From Actinomycetota bacterium (GTDB taxonomy: Bacteria > Actinomycetota > Thermoleophilia > Gaiellales > Gaiellaceae): DNA of 32,846 bases. Below are positions 1-7,379 of the stretch, piece after piece. Position numbers and translations under genes: made by a program. The stretch covers positions 1 to 32,846 of the forward strand of contig VAXH01000069.1 in NCBI GenBank assembly GCA_005883955.1, read 5' to 3'. Position 1 is the stretch's first letter. The number at the start of each line of letters is the position of its first letter. Below the pieces are notes generated by a model, which was given only the letters and a program-made list of their open reading frames with translations, was not told the origin of the DNA and ran no database searches.

Positions 1-2
1 CA

Positions 3-1268
3 CGTGCCGAGATCCGCGCGCGCTACCGGGCGAGGATCGGCGTCGCGACCGGCGTCATCGCCCTCCTGCTCGTCTCGCTGCCCTTCGTGCCCGCCGTCGC
101 GGGGGTCGGCGGCGGAACCGTTCGCTACAGCTACCAGCGCTTTACCAAGGAGATCACGGGTCAGTTCCTCGAGACCCCCCGAGGGCACGTTGCCCTCTTC
201 GCCTGGAGCGATCCGCAGCAGTCCTACCCGCACGACGCGCTGAAGGTGGCGGCGCGGAACGTGCGCGGCTTCGTCATCCGCGCCTCCGCGATCGACAGTC
301 CGGCCGCGTACCAGCTCTACGACCTGGATCGAGGCGGCAGCGTGCCGCTTGCCGTTCGCAGGCGAGGGCCGACGCAGATGACACTGGCGCCGCGGCGGGT
401 GCTGCGCCCGGGGCGCTACGAGCTCGTGGCGGCGAAGGAGGGAATGTTCGGCGGGCGCGACTACGACTACCTGCAGGTGGTGAAGCCCGGATCGCCCGTC
501 ACACCGCTCGGCTCGGCCTCGAGCAGGACGGTGCCGACGGTCGCGGATTCGCTGCTTCCGCTCGGAGCGACGTTCGTCGCACTCCTGTTCGCCGGTTTGC
601 TCGCGAGCTCGTTCGTGCGGCGGCCCGCGGGGCAAAAGGCGTTCTGGGCTGCGGGCTTCGCGTGCTTCGCCGTCGCCGCCGCGTGCGAGGCCGCCGCCCA
701 GCGGGCCGGCTGGTCGGACGGGCTGTTCAAGGCGTACTACGCCGCCGGCGGGGTGCTCACGGTGGCGCTCCTCGGCGCCGGTTCGGCCTGGCTGCTGGTG
801 AAGCAGCGGGCTCGCGACCTGATGCTGGGCGCCCTGATCGTGGCGATGGTCGCTGCGGTCGTCGCCGTGGCGATCGCCCCCGTCGACCACGGAGCTCTCG
901 CGGCCGCCTCGGGCGTGCGGCCACCGTCGAACTCGGCTCTCCAAGGGCACGTGTTCCTGTGGGCGATCGGGCTCAACTCCTTCGGGACGCTGTTCCTGAT
1001 CGGCGGTTCACTCCTGGCGATCATCCGTCGCCAGCGCGTGCGGACGAACGTCTGGATCGGCACCGGCGCCCTTGTCGTCGGGCTGGCGACCGGGATGTCA
1101 CGCGCCGGCACGTACTCGTTCGTCTACGCAGGCGAGCTCATCGGGATCAGCCTGATGTTCTTCGGTTTTCGCTTCGCTGCGGGTTCTCCCCCGAAGGCGG
1201 CGCCGGTGCCGGTGCCGCCGTCCTACTTGATGCCGGCAGGCTCTGTGACCCAGTCGCGGGTCACGTAG
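3..1268 (+). CDS. Multi-pass membrane protein, 5' end outside the window
   Basis: The reading frame is open from the window edge, so the start is missing. The first visible residues form a hydrophobic segment (about residues 15-38), consistent with a signal anchor. About 140 residues follow that look extracytoplasmic, containing a copper-oxidase-like or beta-rich stretch without recognisable catalytic motifs. The C-terminal half has about seven hydrophobic segments separated by short Arg/Lys-rich loops, then a Pro-rich tail. An extracellular sensor-like domain followed by a 7TM block resembles 7TM receptor layouts, but I recognise no family. No neighbour explains its role. The TAG stop is followed directly by the HNH remnant in the same frame. 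Membrane location is well supported; function is unknown. Confidence 0.75.
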   Translation, partial: RAEIRARYRARIGVATGVIALLLVSLPFVPAVAGVGGGTVRYSYQRFTKEITGQFLETPRGHVALFAWSDPQQSYPHDALKVAARNVRGFVIRASAIDSPAAYQLYDLDRGGSVPLAVRRRGPTQMTLAPRRVLRPGRYELVAAKEGMFGGRDYDYLQVVKPGSPVTPLGSASSRTVPTVADSLLPLGATFVALLFAGLLASSFVRRPAGQKAFWAAGFACFAVAAACEAAAQRAGWSDGLFKAYYAAGGVLTVALLGAGSAWLLVKQRARDLMLGALIVAMVAAVVAVAIAPVDHGALAAASGVRPPSNSALQGHVFLWAIGLNSFGTLFLIGGSLLAIIRRQRVRTNVWIGTGALVVGLATGMSRAGTYSFVYAGELIGISLMFFGFRFAAGSPPKAAPVPVPPSYLMPAGSVTQSRVT

Positions 1269-1301
1269 AGCCAGAACGCGAGCCCTGCGTACCGCTTGTA
1301 G

Positions 1302-1550
1302 CGGCGGTGGGGCGCCACGGTAAAGATCAAAGAAGGTATCCGGCCTCGCACGGGCGGGCGAGAGCCAATCCCGGAGCGCGTCCGGCGCGAGGTCTGGCGG
1401 CGCGATGGCGGGCGTTGCGTCGATTGCGGATCGCGCGAGCGGCTGGAGTTCGATCACATCATCGCGTTGGCGAACGGAGGCTCTAACACTGCTCGCAACA
1501 TCGAGTTGCGGTGCGAAGCGTGTAACCGGAAGAAGGCCGTGTCTATTTAG
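1302..1550 (+). pseudogene. HNH endonuclease domain remnant lacking a start codon
   Basis: Between two in-frame stops (1299-1301 and 1548-1550) lies an 82-codon open stretch with a clear HNH nuclease domain. It shows VWRRDGGRCVDCGS, then LEFDHIIALANGGSN, then NIELRCEACNRKK. These give the two CxxC zinc pairs, the DH of the first catalytic half and the closing N..C..CN block. HNH proteins of this type usually carry the domain at the C-terminus of a longer protein. Here there is no ATG, GTG or TTG in frame before the domain, and a stop lies 30 codons before the conserved Trp. I therefore read it as a 5'-truncated remnant. Initiation at an unusual codon cannot be excluded. Confidence 0.7.
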
Positions 1551-1675
1551 TGTTTTCGAGAAACGCGAGGGGCGGGTGGCGCGGTTTGCCAGCGTCCAGG
1601 TCGAGGAGGCCTTCGGCGTTGGCGGGTACGTCCCGGCACTCGTCAATCGGACGCGGGCGGCGGTATGCCTTGCGA

Positions 1676-1703
1676 GCCGAATCCCGCCTAGGCGGGATTC
1701 GGC
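1676..1703. repeat. Perfect 28-nt palindrome (13-bp arms, TA centre)
   Basis: The arm GCCGAATCCCGCC at 1676-1688 is exactly repeated in reverse complement at 1691-1703 around the dinucleotide TA. No T-run follows, so it is not a classical intrinsic terminator. It lies between the HNH remnant and the small zinc protein, 43 nt before the latter's ATG. It could be a factor-independent hairpin terminator, a protein-binding site or a mobile-element scar. Confidence 0.75.
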
Positions 1704-1746
1704 GTTAGGAGGCCGGACAATCGCCCCCCATCGGCATACTGGCCGC

Positions 1747-1950
1747 ATGACCGAGGACGTCTTCTACATCTGCGAGACCTGCCGCCAGAAAATCGACCCG
1801 GACGCTCCCGACACAGTGCGCGCCGTCGAGTTGGTCAAGACCGTGACGTCGGGGCCGACCATCGAGTACCTCGAAGGGATGGGCGTGTTTTTCCACGAGC
1901 GCTGCTACCCGACCGGTTCCCCGGACTACCGTCGCCAGCCCGAAGCCTGA
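1747..1950 (+). CDS. Small zinc-motif protein (67 aa), function unknown
   Basis: A short protein starting MTEDVFYICETC, with a CxxC pair near residues 9-12 and a second candidate metal pair HERC near residues 57-60. The spacing fits a single zinc-binding fold. The middle is charged and soluble, and there is no signal peptide. The ATG was chosen because a -10-like hexamer CATACT (1735-1740) lies only 6 nt upstream, consistent with a leaderless transcript. The same frame is open further upstream but that part is not protein-like. Its stop TGA overlaps a CTG that may start the following glycosylase, suggesting translational coupling. I do not recognise the family. Confidence 0.65.
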   Translation: MTEDVFYICETCRQKIDPDAPDTVRAVELVKTVTSGPTIEYLEGMGVFFHERCYPTGSPDYRRQPEA

Positions 1951-2021
1951 CGCCCGCGACGGATTTCCAACTGCCCCTGACCGGGCCAAGCGGCGAGCCA
2001 GTCGATTTCGCCCGGACGATC

Positions 2022-2861
2022 ATGTCCCACGGCGTTGCCGATCTTCCGCCTGCGCGCATCGATGAGGACGCCCGCACGTACATGACCACCGTGGCGCTAC
2101 CGACCACGAAGCCCCGCACGATCCTGATTCACGAGGGGCGACCCGGATTCGCCCGCGTTCAGGTCAAGGGGCGCAAACCAGGCGCGCGAACGATTCGTGA
2201 CCTCAAGCAGTCGGTGCGCCAGATTCTCAACCTCGATGAGGATCTATCCGAGTTCTACGCCTTGGTCGCCAATGACCCCGAGCTTTCGTGGGCCGTAGGC
2301 GGAGCGGGGAGGATGCTGCGAACGCCGACCGTCTATGAGGCCGTGATCAAAACCGTATGCACAACAAACGTCGCGTGGTCAGCGACGGTGCGGATGGTCA
2401 CGGCGCTCGTGGTCAACCTCGGCGAGAAGGCGGCAGGTGGCGGAGCGCGGGCATTCCCAACTTCCGAGGCGATGGCCGCGATGCCCGAGTCGTTCTACCG
2501 CGAGGTTGTACGCGCGGGCTACCGCAGCACCTACCTCCACGCTCTCGCCGTTGGCGCTGCCGAGGGAACGATCAGCCTCGAAGACCTAGGAGCCTCTACC
2601 GACCTCGCCGATGATGAGGTTGCAGCCCGCCTACTCGCGCTCCCCGGAATCGGGCCGTATGGGGCGGCGCACTTGATGATGTTGCTCGGGCGACACTCGC
2701 GGCTGATCCTCGACTCGTGGTCCCGGCCGAAGTACGCGCAGCTGCACGGGCGGAAGGCGGCAGACAAGACCATCGAGCGGCGGTTCCGTCGCTACGGCCC
2801 GTATGCCGGGCTGGCGTTCTGGCTCTACCTCACGCGCGGCTGGGTGGCGGAGCAGCCCTAG
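2022..2861 (+). CDS. HhH-GPD superfamily DNA glycosylase (AlkA/OGG-like)
   Basis: Predicted base-excision repair enzyme that removes damaged bases such as alkylated or oxidised purines. The helix-hairpin-helix is visible as LPGIGPYGAAHLMML, followed about 11 residues later by LDSWSRPKY, whose Asp (about residue 231 from this ATG) matches the catalytic Asp of the superfamily. No Lys precedes it at the OGG1 lyase position, so a monofunctional glycosylase is likely. The coordinates use the first canonical start. The frame stays open upstream and codes a segment (GEPVDFARTI) that aligns with the N-terminus of the second copy at 8717-9133. The true start may therefore be CTG at 1947, overlapping the upstream stop as CTGA. 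The two copies look about half identical in protein. Confidence 0.8.
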   Translation: MSHGVADLPPARIDEDARTYMTTVALPTTKPRTILIHEGRPGFARVQVKGRKPGARTIRDLKQSVRQILNLDEDLSEFYALVANDPELSWAVGGAGRMLRTPTVYEAVIKTVCTTNVAWSATVRMVTALVVNLGEKAAGGGARAFPTSEAMAAMPESFYREVVRAGYRSTYLHALAVGAAEGTISLEDLGASTDLADDEVAARLLALPGIGPYGAAHLMMLLGRHSRLILDSWSRPKYAQLHGRKAADKTIERRFRRYGPYAGLAFWLYLTRGWVAEQP

Positions 2862-2894
2862 ACGGCCGCGGGTGTTGCCCAGGTACAGCTTGTA

Positions 2895-2956
2895 TTCACG
2901 AAATGGGCTGCCACTGTCGCGTTTCGCGGACGTCGCAAATTCCCGCATTTCGCGAC
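2895..2956 (-). repeat. Dispersed repeat, long copy 1 (62 nt, with TGCGGGAA core)
   Basis: Read on the minus strand, this begins with the core GTCGC..TGCGGGAA..GCGAC (2932-2956), continues through CGCGAAACGCGAC and ends GTGGCAGCCCATTTCGTGAA. It matches 4709-4769 on the plus strand at about 90 per cent, with the last 20 nt identical. The two copies are in inverted orientation 1.9 kb apart. It sits just after the glycosylase stop and before the VapC-like fragment. Confidence 0.8.
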
Positions 2957-2957
2957 A

Positions 2958-3147
2958 AGAGCCGCGGCGGAGCTTCGGGAAGCCGCCATCCTCGAGCTCG
3001 CCGCTCCGCTCACCGCGCCGGGGATCAGCTTCGTCGAGCGACTGCGGGAGCACAAGCTGGCGACCCTAGACCACCGCCCCTTCAGCATGGTCAGGCCGCG
3101 CCAGGGCTCTCAACCTTCTCCAGCATGATCGGCAAGTAGAGGCCTAA
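2958..3147 (+). pseudogene. Possible C-terminal remnant of a PIN-domain (VapC-like) toxin, frameshifted
   Basis: One frame reads ...SFVERLREHKLATLDH then RPFSMVRPR, resembling the end of actinobacterial PIN-domain toxins (typically ATLDRRHFxVVRPR), where the Asp is the last active-site acid. After about position 3102 the expected tail continues in another frame as ALNLLQHDRQVEA and stops at 3145-3147, implying one indel. The conserved N-terminal acidic residues and an antitoxin partner are absent. The upstream limit is set by the dispersed repeat ending at 2956. This is a fragment, so the assignment rests on a short motif only. Confidence 0.4.
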
Positions 3148-4559
3148 TTCGTTAGCGGCGTCCATTGGGCGAACACCTGCCAGGCGTCGGTGAAGGCCGC
3201 GCCCGCGACGTCCTCGTCACACCACACGTGCTCGCCCGGCGGTCCGCAGGCGCCCTCCTGCGAGCTGCCGCCCTGCTCGTACGAGTGGTGGAGCGCGCTT
3301 GCCAGGCGCTCGAGGATCGCGCGGGTCTGGTCGGCGAACTCCGTCTTCGTGAGGCCGTTGAGGTTCCGTGGAGCCCATGCGGTGCCGAAGAAGCCCTGCG
3401 GGATCGTCTGTGGGTGGGCGCCGACGTAATGACGGACGGAAAAGATCTCTTCCGAGACGAAGTCGTTCATCTGCAGCTGCGAGATGTCCGTGTTGCCGAA
3501 GGCAGACGGCCATCGCCAAGCGGCGCTCGTGAGCGCCGTGTACGAGCGCTCCAGGAAAGAGCGTGCCGTCGCCACGCTCGACGGACCCGCCTCGGCGAGG
3601 ATCAGCGGATGCTGAAGGTACGCGTTGAAGGACTCGGCGCGTTGCTCTCGCGGCGCGCCGGCGACGCCCCAGTTGAACGAGTTCGGATACACCTCCTGCG
3701 CCCACCAGCGCACGTCGCGGGCCATCTCGCCCCAGAACCCGTCGTCCTGTAGCCAACGCTCCATCGTCAGCTTGTAGGCGGTCGTGTCCACCAGGTTTTG
3801 CCCCAGTCCGATCACGAAGACGATGCCCTTCGCGAGCGGGAGTGTCCCGTCGCCGTCGTGGAGCCCGCGGACGAGGTCACGCATGTTCGCGCGTGCCGCG
3901 CCGGTGTTCCGGCGCACCGCCGACGAGAACTCGTTGACTGCCCAGGTGTCGCCGGAGGCGATGTCGTAGCCTGCGGCGGCCATTCGCCGGCGAGCCTCGA
4001 TTCCGGCGTCCGTCCACGTCCGCGTCGGATCCGCCCGGACCCAGGCCGACCAGCCCGTGACGTTGATCTCGGCCACCGCGTGGAAGCGCGGCCCGAGGGC
4101 GTGGATGCTAGCCGCGCCGAACGCCTGGCGGAACCTCGTCTTGTCGGCCGCCAAGGGGGGAATGGAGATGTAGTAATCCGCACACGGCGACGGATCGGCC
4201 GCAAGCTTCTGACCCAGGCGCACCCAGTCTTGCTCCGTGTAGAAGACGGCTTCGAGGTGGATTCGGCAGTCCGGCGGAAGCCCCGGGTCGACAACCGGCG
4301 AGGCGGAAGCGCTGGAGTTCGCCGTAGCCGTAGCGTCGGTGGCGGCCTCCTCGTCGAGCGACGGCACCGGGTCGGACGACTGAAGGCAGTCGACGGCGGA
4401 AAGCGTTGCGACGTCGGCTGTTCCGCACGGCGGCGGCTCACCGACGTAGGTGGGATCGTCAATGCCCGGTCCAGTGGACGTCGACTCGTCTGCGCTTGTC
4501 GCTCCGGTGAAGACGCTGAGCGAGAGGAGTGTCGCAACCAGCAGAGCAAGCTTGTACAT
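3144..4559 (-). CDS. Secreted protein of unknown function (471 aa)
   Basis: The chosen start gives MYKLALLVATLLSLSVFTGA, a typical signal peptide with cleavage near residue 24. The frame is open 32 codons further upstream, but that part does not resemble a leader. A low-complexity Ser/Ala/Thr/Asp linker of about 80 residues follows, then a globular domain of about 360 residues rich in Trp and aromatic residues. The segments AEINVTGWSAWV and DTWAVNEFSS alternate strand-like and helix-like stretches, and the NE could recall the acid/base Asn-Glu of clan A glycoside hydrolases. That is speculation, and the second catalytic Glu was not located. Cys residues near the C-terminus may form a disulfide. 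The gene is flanked by inverted copies of a 61-62-nt repeat. Confidence 0.65.
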   Translation of the reverse strand: MYKLALLVATLLSLSVFTGATSADESTSTGPGIDDPTYVGEPPPCGTADVATLSAVDCLQSSDPVPSLDEEAATDATATANSSASASPVVDPGLPPDCRIHLEAVFYTEQDWVRLGQKLAADPSPCADYYISIPPLAADKTRFRQAFGAASIHALGPRFHAVAEINVTGWSAWVRADPTRTWTDAGIEARRRMAAAGYDIASGDTWAVNEFSSAVRRNTGAARANMRDLVRGLHDGDGTLPLAKGIVFVIGLGQNLVDTTAYKLTMERWLQDDGFWGEMARDVRWWAQEVYPNSFNWGVAGAPREQRAESFNAYLQHPLILAEAGPSSVATARSFLERSYTALTSAAWRWPSAFGNTDISQLQMNDFVSEEIFSVRHYVGAHPQTIPQGFFGTAWAPRNLNGLTKTEFADQTRAILERLASALHHSYEQGGSSQEGACGPPGEHVWCDEDVAGAAFTDAWQVFAQWTPLTN

Positions 4560-4708
4560 CACAGCGAGCCTCGGACCTTGCATCCCCAAGTACGCCCCGT
4601 CCGAAACGACGAAGTTCCGGGTACGAGGTGTCTGCGATCTCTCCGGAACGAACACTTGTAGCGAGTGCGGGCGGGTCGACCACGCCGCTCATTGCGCCGG
4701 CCGGAGGT

Positions 4709-4769
4709 GTCGCAAACTGCGGGAATTGCGACGGGCGCGAAACGCGACGGTGGCAGCCCATTTCGTGAA
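4709..4769 (+). repeat. Dispersed repeat, long copy 2 (61 nt)
   Basis: Core GTCGCAA-N10-TTGCGAC at 4709-4732 forms a 7-bp dyad around TGCGGGAA. The following 37 nt match copy 1 (2895-2956, opposite strand), including an identical final 20 nt. It is directly followed by the composite motif at 4768-4794. Confidence 0.8.
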
Positions 4770-4794
4770 GACGATTTGAACCCACAGACGAACT
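4768..4794 (+). repeat. Composite repeat motif copy 1 (27 nt)
   Basis: Starts AAGACGATTTGAACC and ends AGACGAACT. It matches 24 of 27 positions of a copy on the minus strand at 8702-8728. In both places a TGCGGGAA core follows downstream in the same orientation (34 nt away here, 77 nt there), and both cores are followed by GCGTGC. Confidence 0.7.
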
Positions 4795-4828
4795 CGCCCC
4801 GAAACGGCTAAGCGCGCGCGCATCGGGC

Positions 4829-4852
4829 GTCGCCCAATGCGGGAAATGCGAC
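4829..4852 (+). repeat. Dispersed repeat core (24 nt), short copy
   Basis: Reads GTCGCCCA then ATGCGGGAAATGCGAC. The flanking arms GTCGC/GCGAC form a 5-bp dyad around the invariant TGCGGGAA, and GCGTGCGG follows. It lies in the gap between the secreted-protein gene and the CHRD gene. Confidence 0.7.
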
Positions 4853-4918
4853 GCGTGCGGCACTCGGGCCGCAACTTGTTCCGGGCGGGGGCTACTGCGA
4901 GCCGTCGATCGTGGGAGC

Positions 4919-5506
4919 CTAGTAACCGGAGCTCGTCGTCGTGCCTCCTGTGGTCGTCCCGCCGGGCGCTCCTGGAGGTCGGAGTCGCCTTGATCTGTGC
5001 GCGGATCTCACCCTGCGGATTGAGCTCGTGTGCACGTTGACGTACGCTGCACCGCCGAGGAGCGCGTGCAGGAGGCGGACGTTGCCCCCCGATCGGGCCG
5101 GTGAAGGAGCCGTGCGAGTTCGGCTTGCAGGGCGCGCAGAGCGGAATCGCGACCGGGCCGGCTGTGCCCGGTGGCCCGAGGTGAACGTGGGCGGCGGACG
5201 CCGGCCCGCTCAGGTGCTCGAAGACCACGTGCCAGGCAAGCGTGCCGCTGGTGCCTTTGGGCGTGATCGTCGCGGTGAAGGAACCGGCGCCCGAGGCGGC
5301 GTCTTTTGCCCTTGGAGCGTCCTGGGCGGTGCGGAGCGTCGCCTTCAGGGCGTAGCTCTGGGTGGTTGTCTTGGCCGCTTTCGTCGTGGTCGCCGCCTTC
5401 GTTGTCGTCACCGCCTTCTTGCCGCCGCCGCAACCGGCCGCGACGATCGCGACCGTGGCGAGAAAGGGGGGCCAGTGCTCACGAATGTCCCCTTGAAGCG
5501 CCTCAC
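4919..5506 (-). pseudogene. CHRD-domain lipoprotein, reading frame broken by about four indels
   Basis: A GTG at 5504-5506 gives MRRFKGTFVSTG. One frame over, the sequence continues as a lipoprotein signal with lipobox IVAAGC, a Thr/Lys/Ala repeat linker and a CHRD (chordin-like) domain with SGAGSFTATITP and ASAAHVHLGPPG. The domain then shifts frame to VRLLHALLGGAAYVNVHT, back to LNPQGEIRAQI, and again to a PGAPGG..TTTGG..SSGY tail ending in TAG. Two shifts fall in six-base homopolymers (5466-5471 and 5085-5090); the others are near 5027 and 4974. CHRD proteins are usually secreted or surface-bound with no known catalysis. The protein is clear in pieces. Whether the breaks are real decay or sequence error cannot be decided here. 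Confidence 0.7.
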
Positions 5507-5684
5507 TTGATCGAGGTCAAAGCTAGCGGCGTCGGCGAGGTGCTCCTCCAACGCGTCACCGGACACGAACAGGGCTCGCCGAGCGCCAGAAGCCCACCCC
5601 GACCGGAGACGGGATGGCCGGATGGGCGCCCGTTCGTTTCTCGGCGTCGTACACTCGGGCCCTCGCTACCGAGGGAGGTCGACG

Positions 5685-7058
5685 ATGGCACAAGTGGCGA
5701 CGATCGAGGGGGAGCGTGTCGAGTCTCTCGCCGCCGGGTTCTCCGGTGTTCTGCTTCGGTCGGGGGACGAGGGATACGAGCAGGTGCGGCGGGTTCACAA
5801 CGCGCTAGTCGACAAGCGGCCCCTGCTGATCGCGCGCTGCCGAGGCGCAGCCGACGTGGTCGGCGCGCTCGCCTTCGCCCGCAGCGGAGGACTCGAGATC
5901 TCGGTGCGAGGCGGCGGGCACAACGTGGGCGGGAAGGCGGTCACGGACGGCGGCGTGATGATCGACCTCTCGCTCATGAAAGGCATCCACGTCGATACCG
6001 CAGCACAAACGGCGCGCGCGCAGGGCGGCGTCACCTGGGGCGAGCTGAACCGCGAGACGGCCCTGCATGGGCTCGCCACGACCGGTGGAGTGGTCTCGAC
6101 GACCGGCATCGCCGGACTGACGCTCGGAGGCGGGCTCGGCTGGCTGAACGGCGTGCACGGGCTCGCCGTCGACAATCTCCTGTCGGTCGAGCTGGTGACT
6201 GCGTCCGGCGACGTTCTGACGGTGACGGCGAAGAGCGACCCCGACCTTTTCTGGGCGCTGCGCGGCGGCGGCGGCAACTTCGGCGTTGCCACCTGGTTCG
6301 AGTACCGCCTGCATCCCCTGCAGGAAGTTCACGGCGGTCTCATAGCTCACCCCTTCGACGCTGCCTCCGGCGTTCTGCGCTTCTTCCGTGACGTTTCGCC
6401 GAAGCTTCCGGACGAGCTGTGGGTGGTCGCGGGCCTGGTGCATGCCCCGGACGGGTCCGGTGCCAAACTGGCCGCACTGGCCGTCTGCCACTGCGGCCCG
6501 TCTGCGCAAGCCGAGCAGGATCTCGGACCTATGCTCGAGTTCGGGTCACCGGTCATGTCGGAGGTAGGTCCGATGCCTTACCCGGTCGTGAACACCTTGT
6601 TCGACGAGGCGTACCCGCCCGGCGTGCTCAACTACTGGAAATCGAGCTTCCTGCACGAGTTGAGAGACGAGGCGATCAACGTGCTGGTCGAGCGATTCGC
6701 TGTTACGCCTTCGCCGATGACCGCGGTGGTGATCGAGTACTTCCATGGAGCCGTCTGCCGCGTAGACGTGTCCGAGACGGCCGTGCCCCACCGGGAGCCG
6801 GGATACAATCTTGGCATCTTCTCCGAGTGGACAGATCCAGCCGCAACGGATGAGAACGTCGCTTGGGCTCGGGAGACCTATGCCGCACTCGAGCCGCACT
6901 TGGCCCCGCTCCGGTACGTGAACTACTTGGACGAGGACGATGTGGGCAATGCGGTGCGGGCTGCCTACGGCCCCAACTACGAGCGATTGCGCCAGCTCAA
7001 GCGGAGATACGACCCGGACAACCTATTCAGGTTGAACACGAACATCGACCCGGCATAG
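5685..7058 (+). CDS. FAD-binding oxidoreductase, BBE (berberine bridge enzyme-like) family
   Basis: A 457-residue flavoprotein of the PCMH/VAO superfamily, likely oxidising an alcohol, sugar or similar metabolite with covalently bound FAD. RGGGHNVGG carries the His (about residue 79) that binds FAD in this family. The Cys used for a second covalent link in bicovalent members is absent from the TTGGVVSTTGIAGLTLGGG region. WALRGGGGNFGV completes the FAD domain. The BBE C-terminal domain is recognisable as YVNYLDED and YDPDNLFRLNTNI. The start was placed at the ATG preceded by GGGAGG 6 nt upstream, rather than at an earlier ATG 63 nt away. Substrate unknown; it appears monocistronic. Confidence 0.88.
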   Translation: MAQVATIEGERVESLAAGFSGVLLRSGDEGYEQVRRVHNALVDKRPLLIARCRGAADVVGALAFARSGGLEISVRGGGHNVGGKAVTDGGVMIDLSLMKGIHVDTAAQTARAQGGVTWGELNRETALHGLATTGGVVSTTGIAGLTLGGGLGWLNGVHGLAVDNLLSVELVTASGDVLTVTAKSDPDLFWALRGGGGNFGVATWFEYRLHPLQEVHGGLIAHPFDAASGVLRFFRDVSPKLPDELWVVAGLVHAPDGSGAKLAALAVCHCGPSAQAEQDLGPMLEFGSPVMSEVGPMPYPVVNTLFDEAYPPGVLNYWKSSFLHELRDEAINVLVERFAVTPSPMTAVVIEYFHGAVCRVDVSETAVPHREPGYNLGIFSEWTDPAATDENVAWARETYAALEPHLAPLRYVNYLDEDDVGNAVRAAYGPNYERLRQLKRRYDPDNLFRLNTNIDPA

Positions 7059-7379
7059 AGGCGCAGGCGTCCGCGCGCGGTACCGATTTACGAGGCCTTC
7101 GAAATTCCCTATGACGGCCTCGAACCGTCAGGGCTGCTCTACGCCTCGTCACCAACTAACGACCTGGCCATCCAACCACGACGCGCGAAACTCGGCCCCC
7201 AAGCGCGATTCCCGGCTCATCCTGCTCGCCACCGAGCCCCGGCGCTCGCTTGTCGCAGAGTGCGGGAAGTCCGACGTTGCCGCCGATGGCTTCCACATAG
7301 TGGTGCTGAACCTTTTCTGGCCTGTTCGAATGCGCTCGGCCTAGATTGAGCCGGCCCATCCGCAAGACTGAGGCCGAAG
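7059..7379. other. Intergenic gap with a repeat copy and a weak dyad
   Basis: No credible gene is visible in this stretch between the convergent oxidoreductase and hydrolase genes. It contains a CGAGGCC/GGCCTCG dyad at 7091-7122 with an 18-nt loop, possibly a weak terminator for the oxidoreductase, and a dispersed repeat core at 7252-7275. A 77-codon open frame runs through it but is composed partly of the repeat. Confidence 0.55.
7252..7275 (+). repeat. Dispersed repeat core, short copy
   Basis: Reads GTCGCAGAG then TGCGGGAAGTCCGAC. It keeps the invariant TGCGGGAA and a GTCG/CGAC outer dyad like the copies at 2932-2956, 4709-4732, 4829-4852 and 8601-8624. It lies in a gap between two convergent genes. 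Confidence 0.65.

Larger units (their letters stand above)
4560..4918. other. Repeat-filled gap without a gene
   Basis: This 359-nt stretch holds long repeat copy 2 (4709-4769), the composite motif at 4768-4794 and a short core copy (4829-4852). I see no credible gene; short open frames through it mostly translate the repeats. The promoter of the secreted protein gene should lie near 4570-4680, but no convincing -35/-10 pair was found. Confidence 0.6.

Noticed and set aside
1269-1330. Possible tRNA or small RNA after the membrane protein
   Set aside because: No cloverleaf arms or GTTCRA-type T-loop could be found.
5560-5684. Promoter for the BBE oxidoreductase with TACACT at 5650-5655
   Set aside because: The -10 is fair but no -35 hexamer lies at 16-19 bp, so it is not listed as a feature.
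7111-7344. A 77-codon frame in the gap after the BBE oxidoreductase
   Set aside because: No family resemblance, part of it is the repeat core, and it has no ribosome site.
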